Origin: an uncultured Muribaculaceae bacterium
Lineage (GTDB): Bacteria > Bacteroidota > Bacteroidia > Bacteroidales > Muribaculaceae
NCBI GenBank assembly: GCA_947525975.1
Contig: CANNVE010000021.1
Coordinates: 1 to 44,912, forward strand
DNA: 44,912 nucleotides
Direction: 5' to 3'
Shown: positions 8,469-16,129 of the stretch, piece after piece
Numbering within the stretch: the stretch's first letter is position 1
How the letters are laid out: every line of letters begins with the position of its first letter
The notes under the pieces: generated by a model
The model's database searches: none
Told to the model about the DNA's origin: nothing
The model's input: only the letters and a program-made list of their open reading frames with translations
Program-made: the position numbers and the translations under genes

Positions 8469-9080
8469 TTAAAACAAGTCGATGTCGGCGATCGACGGGA
8501 ATACGCGGTCGGCTTTGTCGATTAGCGTATCGGCGGGATTGGTTGTGGCCAGGGCTATCACTTTTGCGCCCGAACGGCGTCCGGCGAGGAGGCCGTTGTA
8601 AGAGTCTTCCACCACATAGCAATCCTCCGGAGCGCATCCGAGCCTTTCCGCAGCCAGGATGTATCCTTGTGGATCGGGCTTCGAACGCTGCACGTCAGTG
8701 TCAGAGACGATCACATCAAACTTGTCTTTCAGCCAAGGATGCTGCATCCACAGACGGGCGAGCTTAAGTGGGCTGCTGCTCGTGACGATGGCAGTGCCAA
8801 ATCCCTTGGCCTTAAGCCGGTCAAGCAGCCTTTCGACACCGTCAAAGACTACGTAGCGCATATTGTCTTCAAAATCCTTGAGCTCGCGCCTGATCTCTTC
8901 ATGGTGTTCCTGAGGAAAATATCCGTCGAGTATCTGCACCAACGTGGTGCCCTTTATCCTCTGCGCGAAATCAGGGAAAGGCACGGAGTATTTCTTCCCC
9001 ATGCCTCCCCAAAAGCCAGAGTATATGCCCTCGGTGTCGATCAATACTCCATCGAGGTCAAACAATACGGCGGATTTCAT
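8469..9080 (-). CDS. HAD-superfamily phosphatase, beta-phosphoglucomutase-like
   Basis: This 203-residue cytoplasmic HAD protein has motif 1 DLDGVLIDTE (residues 8-17, nucleophile Asp8 with Asp10), motif 2 VTSSS, motif 3 RSKPDPQGY with its lysine, and motif 4 VVEDSYNG. The cap region between motifs 1 and 2 is small and helical, as in the phosphatase/phosphoglucomutase subgroup. The substrate is probably a phosphorylated sugar or similar small molecule, which is inference. It starts three bases after the stop of the SlyD-like gene, so they form an operon. Confidence 0.9.
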   Translation of the reverse strand: MKSAVLFDLDGVLIDTEGIYSGFWGGMGKKYSVPFPDFAQRIKGTTLVQILDGYFPQEHHEEIRRELKDFEDNMRYVVFDGVERLLDRLKAKGFGTAIVTSSSPLKLARLWMQHPWLKDKFDVIVSDTDVQRSKPDPQGYILAAERLGCAPEDCYVVEDSYNGLLAGRRSGAKVIALATTNPADTLIDKADRVFPSIADIDLF

Positions 9081-9083
9081 CGC

Positions 9084-9677
9084 TCAATTACATCCGCAAC
9101 TGCCGCAGCATCCGCCGCCTTCGCCTTCCTTCTCTCCGCAGCCGCCTTCGCCGCAGCCACCGCCGCAACCGCAGCCGCAGCCTGCGCCCGAAGCTATGTG
9201 CAGCTCCTCGTCAGTGGCGTCGCGCACTTCCTTGATGCTGCCGTCAAATCTGATAGTCTTGCCGGCGAGGGGATGGTTGAAATCAAGCGTCACCTTGTCC
9301 TTACCTATCTCAGTAACGAGGCCGCTCACACGGTATCCCTCTGCGGTGAGCATGGGCACATACTTGCCCACAGCCACTACGTCGGTGTCAAACTTGTCGT
9401 CAACCACAAACATGTCTTTGTCAAGGGTAACGATCATTTCGGGATTGTGAGGGCCGAAAGCCTCCTCAGCCTTTGCCACGACATTGAATTTGTCGCCCTT
9501 CACCAGGCCCTCAATGGCCTTTTCGAGCGGCACGATCACGCCCTGGGTCACGCCGAAGATGATTTGCTCAGGATCCTGGGAATCGCTCTGGTGCATCAGA
9601 GTCTCACTGCCGTCGGGATTGACGGCGTATAAGTCATAGACAAGCGTCACATGCTTGCCGGGAATAATCTTTTCCAT
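9084..9677 (-). CDS. slyD: SlyD-like FKBP peptidyl-prolyl isomerase with Cys-rich metal-binding tail
   Basis: This 197-residue cytoplasmic FKBP-type isomerase and chaperone has the SlyD order: a split FKBP domain (MEKIIPGKHVTLVYDL ... FGVTQGVIVPLEKAIEGL) interrupted by the insert-in-flap domain (about residues 70-130), returning at DFNHPLAGKTIRFD. E. coli SlyD ends in a His-rich nickel-binding tail. Here the tail (about 166-197) is instead Gly/Cys-rich, with nine cysteines and no histidines (GCGCGCGGGCGEGG...). That suggests binding of softer metals or a metallochaperone role, which is inference. It heads an operon with the HAD gene. Confidence 0.88.
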   Translation of the reverse strand: MEKIIPGKHVTLVYDLYAVNPDGSETLMHQSDSQDPEQIIFGVTQGVIVPLEKAIEGLVKGDKFNVVAKAEEAFGPHNPEMIVTLDKDMFVVDDKFDTDVVAVGKYVPMLTAEGYRVSGLVTEIGKDKVTLDFNHPLAGKTIRFDGSIKEVRDATDEELHIASGAGCGCGCGGGCGEGGCGEKEGEGGGCCGSCGCN

Positions 9678-9708
9678 AATCTTGATGTATTTAAATTTAT
9701 TCTATGCA

Positions 9709-9746
9709 GAATGTTGGATCCCGGATGATGCCGAAACCCAACATTC
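9709..9746 (-). terminator. Inverted repeat downstream of purT
   Basis: GAATGTTGG (9709-9717) pairs perfectly with CCAACATTC (9738-9746), with a 20-nt loop. It lies just past the purT stop. No long T tract follows, so termination is only probable. It also falls in the leader of the SlyD-like gene. Confidence 0.4.
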
Positions 9747-9790
9747 CAAACTTCGTCTTTATAAACAATGCCGCGCAGGCAAAAGTTCAA

Positions 9791-10975
9791 TCAAAGCACA
9801 TTCACTTTAAGCGCCTTGTATGCGCGGTCGGCCTTGGCGCGCGCATTCTCGAGAGTATCGGCTGTGGCCAGGATCACACCCATGCGGCGATGTCCCTTCA
9901 CTTCGGGCTTGCCGAAAATGCGTATCTGCACACCGGGCTCTTTGAGCACCTCATTGAGGTTGCCCATCTCCACCTTGTCTGTGTTTCCCTCTACCACGAT
10001 GGCGCGCGATGCGCTGGGACCGTAGAATCTGATCTCGGGCACAGGGAGGCCGAGAAGGGCGCGGGCATGAAGGGCGAATTCGCTCATGTCCTGCGAGATC
10101 ATGGTGACCATGCCGGTGTCATGCGGGCGCGGAGACACCTCGCTGAATATCGGCTCGTGATCCTTTACGAAGAGCTCCACGCCGAAAATGCCATATCCGC
10201 CGAGAGCGTCGGTCACCTTCTTGGCGTATTCCTTGGCTTTCTCAAGAGCGGCGGTGCTCATGGGCTGGGGCTGCCATGACTCGCGGTAGTCGCCGTCGAC
10301 CTGGATGTGGCCGATGGGCTCGCAATAGGTAGTGCCCGAAGCGCTGCGCACGGTGAGCAGGGTGATTTCGTAGTCAAAGTCTACGAATCCCTCCACAATC
10401 ACTTTTCCGGCGCCGGAGCGGCCTTCGTTCTGCGAAATATCCCATGAGCGGTCGATGTCAGCCTCTGTCTTGATCACTGACTGTCCGTGTCCCGATGAGC
10501 TCATCACAGGCTTCACAACGCAGGGTATGCCTATTTCTTCTACAGCCTTCTTGAAATCTTCATAGTTGTCGGCAAAGCGGTAGGGCGACGTAGGTATGCC
10601 AAGGGTCTCGGCGGCGAGACGGCGTATGCCCTCGCGGTTCATGGTCAGCACAGTGGCCTTGGCGGTGGGGGTCACGTGCCAGCCTTCCTGCTCGAGAGCC
10701 ATGAGCTCGGGGGTGGCGATGGCCTCAACCTCAGGGATGATGTGGTCGGGCTTTTCTTTCTCCACCACTTCGCGGAGAGCCTTGGCGTTAAGCATATTGA
10801 ACACGACAGCCTCATCGGCCACCTGCATGGCGGGAGCCATGGGATATTTGTCGCAGGCCACGACTTCGATGCCGTGCCTCTGCAGCTCGATGGTGACTTC
10901 CTTGCCGAGCTCGCCGCTGCCGAGAAGCAGGGCTTTGCGGCCAATTTCAGTGAATTTTGAACCGATCTTTGACAT
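9791..10975 (-). CDS. purT: Formate-dependent phosphoribosylglycinamide formyltransferase
   Basis: PurT makes formyl-GAR from GAR, formate and ATP in purine synthesis. The predicted protein has 394 residues, matching E. coli PurT (392). It opens with the N-terminal nucleotide-binding fold ([18 protein letters not shown]), followed by an ATP-grasp domain with [13 protein letters not shown] and [18 protein letters not shown], and [13 protein letters not shown] near the ligand site. An 18-bp tandem duplication places two in-frame ATGs at 10975 and 10993. A still longer frame to 11104 crosses the promoter and is rejected. PurT uses free formate, which fits the formyl-CoA/formate chemistry elsewhere in this window. 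Confidence 0.93.
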   Translation of the reverse strand: MSKIGSKFTEIGRKALLLGSGELGKEVTIELQRHGIEVVACDKYPMAPAMQVADEAVVFNMLNAKALREVVEKEKPDHIIPEVEAIATPELMALEQEGWHVTPTAKATVLTMNREGIRRLAAETLGIPTSPYRFADNYEDFKKAVEEIGIPCVVKPVMSSSGHGQSVIKTEADIDRSWDISQNEGRSGAGKVIVEGFVDFDYEITLLTVRSASGTTYCEPIGHIQVDGDYRESWQPQPMSTAALEKAKEYAKKVTDALGGYGIFGVELFVKDHEPIFSEVSPRPHDTGMVTMISQDMSEFALHARALLGLPVPEIRFYGPSASRAIVVEGNTDKVEMGNLNEVLKEPGVQIRIFGKPEVKGHRRMGVILATADTLENARAKADRAYKALKVNVL

Positions 10976-11003
10976 ATCTGAATTTTTTGACATATCTGAA
11001 TTT
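10968..11003. repeat. Perfect 18-bp tandem duplication carrying the purT start codon
   Basis: The unit at 10968-10985 is repeated exactly at 10986-11003. Each copy carries the reverse complement of one ATG. Because 18 is a multiple of three, both starts are in frame and the product differs by six residues. Confidence 0.9.
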
Positions 11004-11058
11004 AATGTATCTGGATAGTTGACTTGTGTCTTTGCCGTTGAAAGTGGATTAGTATTTG

Positions 11059-11066
11059 CAAAGTTA
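11059..11066 (-). promoter_or_regulatory. -7 box upstream of purT
   Basis: TAACTTTG on the minus strand lies about 85 bp before the ATG at 10975. Candidate TTG elements are spaced 16 or 23 bp away, neither ideal. It supports the shorter purT reading frame. Confidence 0.45.
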
Positions 11067-11120
11067 GCGTTTTTTTTTGATTCAAACTCCAAAATCATCG
11101 TCACAGACGTATTTTTTCGC

Positions 11121-11128
11121 TACCTTTG
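11121..11128 (+). promoter_or_regulatory. -7 box upstream of the HD-hydrolase operon
   Basis: TACCTTTG lies 19 bp before the ATG at 11148, so the leader would be very short. No convincing TTG is found at the expected distance. Confidence 0.45.
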
Positions 11129-11147
11129 CGTAACAAAACATTTGCTG

Positions 11148-11759
11148 ATGGAACGTGACCGATACAAGGCGGCGCTCGACGCCTCAAGAACACTCATCGA
11201 CAGCATGCGCATGCGCGCGCATGCTCTGCATGACAGTGTCAACCAGAAGTATGACCGCACTCACCCCTACGGCTACCATCTCGACATGGTGGCTTCCGGC
11301 GTAGCCGAATACGGGGCAAGCGTATGCGCAACCGAGGCAGACGCTGCGGCAATGATGTTTGCTGCCTATTTCCATGACTCTATCGAAGACGCCCGCCTGA
11401 CATACAACGACGTGCTGGCGATAGCCCGCGAATACCTCTCTGACGACAAAGCGGTAATTGCCGCCGAGATCGTTTATGCCCTCACAAATGAAAAAGGACG
11501 CACCCGGGCCGAGCGCGCCGACGAGCGTTATTACTCCGGCATACGCTCCACCCCCTACGCCCCCATGGTGAAGCTGGCCGACCGCCTGGCCAACATGGCC
11601 TATTCGGCATCGCACAGCGGATGCCCGAATTCATCGATGAGAGAGGTGTATCGGGCCGAACTCCCCCACTTCCTTCTGGCCATAACCTCAGACATGGCAT
11701 CGGCTGATCCCAGGCTCGCTCTGCCCGCAGACATGGTCAAATCTATTAAATCCCTTTAA
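11148..11759 (+). CDS. HD-domain hydrolase, RelA/SpoT-like
   Basis: This 203-residue cytoplasmic protein starts MERDRYKAAL. An HD metal site is visible: His39, His76-Asp77 in FHDSIED and Asp145 in KLADRLANM. The spacing and the second motif resemble the (p)ppGpp hydrolase half of SpoT and MESH1-like small hydrolases, but no synthetase or TGS domain follows. A predicted nucleotide (possibly ppGpp) phosphohydrolase role is inference; the HD motif is what is seen. It is the first gene of a plus-strand operon, with 17 bp before the GHL10 gene. Confidence 0.78.
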   Translation: MERDRYKAALDASRTLIDSMRMRAHALHDSVNQKYDRTHPYGYHLDMVASGVAEYGASVCATEADAAAMMFAAYFHDSIEDARLTYNDVLAIAREYLSDDKAVIAAEIVYALTNEKGRTRAERADERYYSGIRSTPYAPMVKLADRLANMAYSASHSGCPNSSMREVYRAELPHFLLAITSDMASADPRLALPADMVKSIKSL

Positions 11760-11776
11760 CCAACATTCAATAGACG

Positions 11777-13255
11777 ATGAAAAGAATTCTTGCTTTATTG
11801 CTCATAGCCATCTCTTGCGCCGCCATATCCCGGGCGCAGGGCAATCCCAAACGCGAATTCCGCGGAGCGTGGATGCACACTGTCTACCAAGCCCAATACG
11901 CCAAGCATTCCACCCAAGAGAACATGGATTACCTGCGCGATCAGCTCGATAAGCTCAAGGCAGCTGGCGTCAACGCCGTTCTTTTCCAGGTGAGGCCAAG
12001 CGCCGACGCTTTCTATGACAGCAACTATGAGCCATGGAGCCGGTTCCTGACCAAAGGCGGAGCTGCGCCCAAGCCTTATTGGGACCCGTTGCAATTCATG
12101 ATTGAGGAGACGCACGCCCGCGGCATGGAGCTGCACGCATGGCTCAATCCTTACCGAGTCACGACAGCCAAAAACGAAACGCTGCCAAAAACCCATCTCT
12201 ACCATAAGGAGCCTTGGAGATTTGTCAGATACGCCGGCGACGGGAAGATATATTTCGACCCCGGCTTGCCCGAAAACCGCGACTTCATCGTGAAAGTGGT
12301 GCTTGACATCGTAGACCGGTACGATGTCGACGGAATCCACTTCGACGACTATTTCTATCCCTACCCTGCCGGCGGAAAGGATTTCCCTGACTCAAAGTCA
12401 TACGCAAAATACGGAAAGAAAATGAATCGTGGCGATTGGAGACGCCAAAACGTGGATCTGCTAATCGAAAAGGTGCATGCCGCCATCAAAGCCAGCTCGC
12501 AGCCATGGGTCCGATTCGGCATCAGCCCTTTCGGCATCTGGCGCAATAAGAAAAATGATGAGCGCGGAAGCGACACCAATGGCCTTGGAAACTACGATGA
12601 CCTATACGCCGATGTGCTGCTTTGGGCCGAGAAAGGCTGGGTAGACTATCTCATACCTCAGCTTTATTGGGAACTCGAGCACTCCAAAGCATCATATCTG
12701 GTGCTCGTTGACTGGTGGGCGAAAGCTGTTGACCCCAAATGCCAGCTCTACATCGGGCAGGACGTGGAGCGCACCATGAAACTCCCCGACATAGCCCCCT
12801 CTGACGGTCCAAACCAACTCTACCACAAAGTCGACCTCACGCGCATGGCCTCTGAAATACAGGGCAACTGCTGGTGGCCGGCCTATTCGCTCACGGCTGA
12901 CTATCTCGGGGCTGCAGCCGAATTGAGCGACGACCTGCAGTCGACCATCGCCATCGTGCCGTCATACTCCTCCATCAGCAGCGCCCCTCCGAAGCCGGTG
13001 GAGAGAATAAAGCACCAGGGAGGCATACTCTCGTGGATTGCCGACGCACCTGCGGGGAAAGTCTCTGACCAGGTGAGATTCGTGGTCTACAGATTCGAAA
13101 GCGGCGACGAAAAAGACTATGAAAATCCGGAAAACATAGTGGCCATAACGTCAGAGCCTCAGTTCGTGGCAAAGCAGCCCGGAATATACAGCGTCACGGC
13201 TCTCGACCGTGTCAACAACGAATCGAAACCATCGAAAGAGATAAAAGTGAAGTGA
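11777..13255 (+). CDS. Secreted GHL10 (DUF187) glycosidase-like protein
   Basis: This 492-residue protein starts with a signal peptide (MKRILALLLIAISCAAISRA, cleavage near residue 20). The GHL10 TIM barrel follows: FRGAWMHTV, VNAVLFQVRPSADAFY, GMELHAWLNPYR, then DGIHFDDYFYPYP and VDYLIPQLYWELEH. A C-terminal fibronectin-like domain occupies about residues 410-492. Family members include E. coli DigH (YddW), which cuts denuded peptidoglycan glycans. A cell-wall substrate is therefore plausible but not proven here. Its stop overlaps the next start (TGATG), so it is coupled to the glycosyltransferase. Confidence 0.88.
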   Translation: MKRILALLLIAISCAAISRAQGNPKREFRGAWMHTVYQAQYAKHSTQENMDYLRDQLDKLKAAGVNAVLFQVRPSADAFYDSNYEPWSRFLTKGGAAPKPYWDPLQFMIEETHARGMELHAWLNPYRVTTAKNETLPKTHLYHKEPWRFVRYAGDGKIYFDPGLPENRDFIVKVVLDIVDRYDVDGIHFDDYFYPYPAGGKDFPDSKSYAKYGKKMNRGDWRRQNVDLLIEKVHAAIKASSQPWVRFGISPFGIWRNKKNDERGSDTNGLGNYDDLYADVLLWAEKGWVDYLIPQLYWELEHSKASYLVLVDWWAKAVDPKCQLYIGQDVERTMKLPDIAPSDGPNQLYHKVDLTRMASEIQGNCWWPAYSLTADYLGAAAELSDDLQSTIAIVPSYSSISSAPPKPVERIKHQGGILSWIADAPAGKVSDQVRFVVYRFESGDEKDYENPENIVAITSEPQFVAKQPGIYSVTALDRVNNESKPSKEIKVK

Positions 13256-14214
13256 TGGCCGATACGTCGCCTTTGGTTTCCATCATCATTCCGGCATTCA
13301 ACGCCGGGCAATACCTGCGCGAATGCGTGATGAGCGTGCTCGCGCAGACCCATCGCAACCTTGAGGCGATAATCGTAGACGATGGCAGCACCGACTCCAC
13401 TTCCGACATATCCGAAAGCCTTGCCGCGCTCGACAAGCGCGTAAAGGTCATCCGCAGACAAAACGGAGGCCTGTCGGCAGCGCGAAACACAGGCATCGAA
13501 AACGCCGTAGGCGAATACATCGGCTTTGTCGACGCCGACGACGCCATCCATCCCCGGTTTATCGAGACAGCATTGAGAGAGATGGGCCGCACCGGGGCTG
13601 ACATCTTTTCTTGCGGTATCCAAAGGGATGATTCTTCGCGTTGGGCAAACGCCATTCCGCCCGCAAAGGCCATCACTCCGATGAAAGCCATCGAGACTGT
13701 GCTCTATCAGCGCTCCGGCATGCTCTGCTCTGTATGCACTCACATCTACAAGGCATCCGCCATTGGTCCCGAGCGCTTCACCCCCGGATTGCTTTACGAA
13801 GACCTCGACTTTTTTTATCGGGCGTTTGAGCGCGCAACGCTGATAGCGCATTCAGAGGCGCGAATGTATTTCTACCGCATCACTCCCGCAAGCCTGCTGC
13901 ACACGTTCGACGCCCGCAGGCTTGATGTGCTCGACATCACTGACAGAATATCCCTCCGATACCGTTCGGTCCCGGATCTCGCCATGGCCGCTTCCGACCG
14001 GCGCTTCGCCGCGCATTTCAATATGTTTGTGCTGTGCACGCGTCATGGAATGCCGCACGATGCCATCCGCTGCTGGAAAGCCGTGGAAGAAAGCCGGCTC
14101 AAAATCTTGTTCAACCACCGATCGAGGCTGAAAAACCGCATCGGAGCGCTCGCATCGCTTTTAGGGCGACGCGCCACCCTTGCCATAGCCTCTTTAGCAT
14201 ACCATACGTCATGA
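13255..14214 (+). CDS. Family 2 glycosyltransferase
   Basis: This 319-residue GT-A fold enzyme transfers a sugar from a nucleotide donor. The N-terminal motif VSIIIPAFNAGQYLRECVMS and the VDDGSTDSTS segment bind the nucleotide. A DxD-like FVDADDAIHP (about residues 94-103) coordinates the metal. No membrane anchor is visible. The start overlaps the preceding stop by one base; a GTG three bases upstream is the only alternative. Its stop in turn overlaps the ATG of the methyltransferase. Acceptor and product are unknown; neighbours suggest a surface or cell-wall glycan. Confidence 0.85.
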   Translation: MADTSPLVSIIIPAFNAGQYLRECVMSVLAQTHRNLEAIIVDDGSTDSTSDISESLAALDKRVKVIRRQNGGLSAARNTGIENAVGEYIGFVDADDAIHPRFIETALREMGRTGADIFSCGIQRDDSSRWANAIPPAKAITPMKAIETVLYQRSGMLCSVCTHIYKASAIGPERFTPGLLYEDLDFFYRAFERATLIAHSEARMYFYRITPASLLHTFDARRLDVLDITDRISLRYRSVPDLAMAASDRRFAAHFNMFVLCTRHGMPHDAIRCWKAVEESRLKILFNHRSRLKNRIGALASLLGRRATLAIASLAYHTS

Positions 14215-15011
14215 ACCGAATCATAAAGATAACATCAGCAGACGCTCCCGAGCTCAAGCCATACTTCAGCCTCACCGACGCCCAAATGGCCAACAGGCTT
14301 CACCCTGACCAGGGCATTTTCATTGCCGAAAGCCCAAAAGTGATAAAACTCGCGCTCGACGCCGGCCACAAGCCCCTATCGATGCTATGCGAGGAAAAAC
14401 ACATCGGCGGAGACGCAGCAGACCTGATAGCGAGATGCCCGGATATGCCGGTATTCACTGGAGGTCGCGAGATGCTTGCCTCGCTCACAGGATACAAACT
14501 CACCCGAGGCGTGCTCTGCGCTTTCAGGCGTCCGGCGCAGCCCGATGCGTCTGCGGTGTGCGCCGGCGCAGCCCGCGTGGCTGTGATCGACGGCGTATGC
14601 GACACCACAAACATAGGCGCCATATTCCGCTCGGCTGCGGCTCTCGGCATTGATGCCGTGACACTCACCCCTACGAGTTGCGACCCGCTCAACCGCCGCG
14701 CCGTGAGAGTGTCGATGGGCACGATATTCCAGATTCCGTGGGCATGGATCGACTCCCCCGCCGACCTCAAGGCACATGGATTCAAGACCGTGGCCATGGC
14801 ACTCACCGACGACAGCGTGCCAATCGACTCCCCCGCCCTCTGCTCCGAGCCGCGCCTGGCCATCATCCTCGGCACCGAGGGCGACGGTCTATGCCATGAA
14901 GCCATAGCCAACGCCGACTATGTGGCCCGCATCCCAATGATGCACGGCGTGGACTCCCTCAACGTGGCAGCCGCAAGCGCCGTGGCCTTCTGGCAGCTCC
15001 GCAAGCGATAG
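14211..15011 (+). CDS. SpoU (TrmH) family RNA 2'-O-methyltransferase
   Basis: This 266-residue SPOUT-class enzyme methylates a ribose 2'-OH using S-adenosylmethionine. The three SpoU motifs are clear: RVAVIDGVCDTTNIGAIFRS, LAIILGTEGDGL and IPMMHGVDSLNVAAASAV. The N-terminal half resembles the RNA-binding SpoU_sub_bind segment. The start is chosen at the ATGA overlap with the glycosyltransferase stop. Upstream in-frame Met codons lie inside that gene. Which rRNA or tRNA position is modified cannot be told. Confidence 0.9.
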   Translation: MNRIIKITSADAPELKPYFSLTDAQMANRLHPDQGIFIAESPKVIKLALDAGHKPLSMLCEEKHIGGDAADLIARCPDMPVFTGGREMLASLTGYKLTRGVLCAFRRPAQPDASAVCAGAARVAVIDGVCDTTNIGAIFRSAAALGIDAVTLTPTSCDPLNRRAVRVSMGTIFQIPWAWIDSPADLKAHGFKTVAMALTDDSVPIDSPALCSEPRLAIILGTEGDGLCHEAIANADYVARIPMMHGVDSLNVAAASAVAFWQLRKR

Positions 15012-15083
15012 CCACCCCCTGCCTCAAACAAATCTCCGGCAACCACCATCAGCAACACTTTACCGAACCATTCTTAGGCGGAT

Positions 15084-15114
15084 TTGTTTAAAAGAAGAAT
15101 TGTTATTATCTTTG
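15084..15114 (+). promoter_or_regulatory. Promoter of the mscL-aroK operon
   Basis: TTG (15084-15086), a 20-bp spacer and TATCTTTG (15107-15114) lie about 30 bp before the mscL ATG. The 135-bp gap before it, after the methyltransferase, holds nothing else. Confidence 0.65.
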
Positions 15115-15146
15115 TAAAATCTTTTTAACGTTTTAACTCATCGCTT

Positions 15147-15584
15147 ATGGGAAAATTCCTTTCTGACTTCAAAGAGTTTGCCATGAAAGGCAACATAATC
15201 GACATGGCGGTCGGCGTAATCATCGGCGGCGCGTTCGGCAAAATCGTGTCTTCGCTGGTCAATGACATCATCATGCCATGCACCTCGCTTGTCACGGGCG
15301 GAGACGGATACAAGAATCTCAAATATGTTCTCACCCCTGCGCGCGAAGCCACTGCCGACGGCGTTGCAGCCGTAGAGGAAGTAGCCATCAACTACGGCAT
15401 ATTCATCCAGAACATCGTTGACTTCGTCATTGTCGCATTCAGCATCTTCGTGGCACTGCGCGTGATCATGAAATTCAAGAAAAAGGAAGAGAAGGAGGAA
15501 GCCGCACCCGCTCCGGCAGGTCCAACCCAGGAAGAGCTCCTCACGCAGATACGCGACCTGCTTAAAAAGGAAGTAAACAAATAA
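15147..15584 (+). CDS. mscL: Large-conductance mechanosensitive channel MscL
   Basis: This 145-residue inner-membrane pentameric channel releases solutes on hypo-osmotic shock. It begins with the amphipathic N-terminal helix MGKFLSDFKEFAMKGNIIDM and TM1 VGVIIGGAFGKIVSSLVNDI. A periplasmic loop with an NLKYVL segment follows, and TM2 ends in FKKKEEKEE with a charged C-terminal bundle (ELLTQIRDLL). Length is typical for the family. The stop overlaps the aroK ATG by one base (TAATG), so the genes form an operon. Confidence 0.95.
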   Translation: MGKFLSDFKEFAMKGNIIDMAVGVIIGGAFGKIVSSLVNDIIMPCTSLVTGGDGYKNLKYVLTPAREATADGVAAVEEVAINYGIFIQNIVDFVIVAFSIFVALRVIMKFKKKEEKEEAAPAPAGPTQEELLTQIRDLLKKEVNK

Positions 15585-16129
15585 TGCGCATATTTCTCAT
15601 CGGATTTATGTGCTCGGGCAAGTCTACGCTTGGCCATGCATTGGCCAAGCGGCTGTCTGTGCCCTTTTATGACCTTGACGCTCTTGTCGAGGCCAAGGCG
15701 GGAATGAGTGTCAGCCAGATCTTCTCGACTTTGGGCGAGGACGCATTCCGCGCCCTTGAGGCCGAGGCCATAGCCTCGCTCGCCACCTGCGGAGAGGACG
15801 CAGTGGTGGCCTGCGGCGGAGGCACGCCGTGCCGCCCCGAAGCCTGGCAGGCTATCGAGGCTGCGGGCGGATACACGGTTTGGCTCAAGCCCGAAGATGA
15901 CACCCGCCTCATCAGCCGCCTGCTCGAAGGCAGGGCTTCCCGCCCTCTCATAGCCGGCATTGAGTCAGCCGACGAGATGCGCCGACTGGCCCGGCGCATG
16001 CTCCGCGACAGAGAAGCGCACTATGCAAAAGCCGACGCCGTCTTCGACTCTTCTTACCTTGAAAACGAAGAGGAGATAGAGGCTTCAATCGATAAATTCA
16101 TCAACCTATTAAGGCAGAATGGGAAATAA
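15584..16129 (+). CDS. aroK: Shikimate kinase
   Basis: This 181-residue P-loop kinase phosphorylates shikimate in the chorismate pathway. Walker A is GFMCSGKS (residues 7-14). The shikimate-binding pattern of the family is visible as DLDALVEAKAG, CGGGTPCR and RASRPLI. A C-terminal helix with RDREAHYAKAD matches the family. Length is slightly above the 170-175 usual. It overlaps mscL by one base and the next gene by 11 bases. Confidence 0.93.
   Translation: MRIFLIGFMCSGKSTLGHALAKRLSVPFYDLDALVEAKAGMSVSQIFSTLGEDAFRALEAEAIASLATCGEDAVVACGGGTPCRPEAWQAIEAAGGYTVWLKPEDDTRLISRLLEGRASRPLIAGIESADEMRRLARRMLRDREAHYAKADAVFDSSYLENEEEIEASIDKFINLLRQNGK

Noticed and set aside
8667-9632. Plus-strand open frame of 321 codons
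   Set aside because: It lies opposite the HAD and SlyD-like genes, whose motifs are unmistakable. It is an artefact of the Cys/Gly-rich, high-G+C sequence.
9791-11104. Longer PurT start at 11104
   Set aside because: It includes the -7 box at 11059-11066 and the tandem duplication; the predicted length from 10975 matches known PurT.
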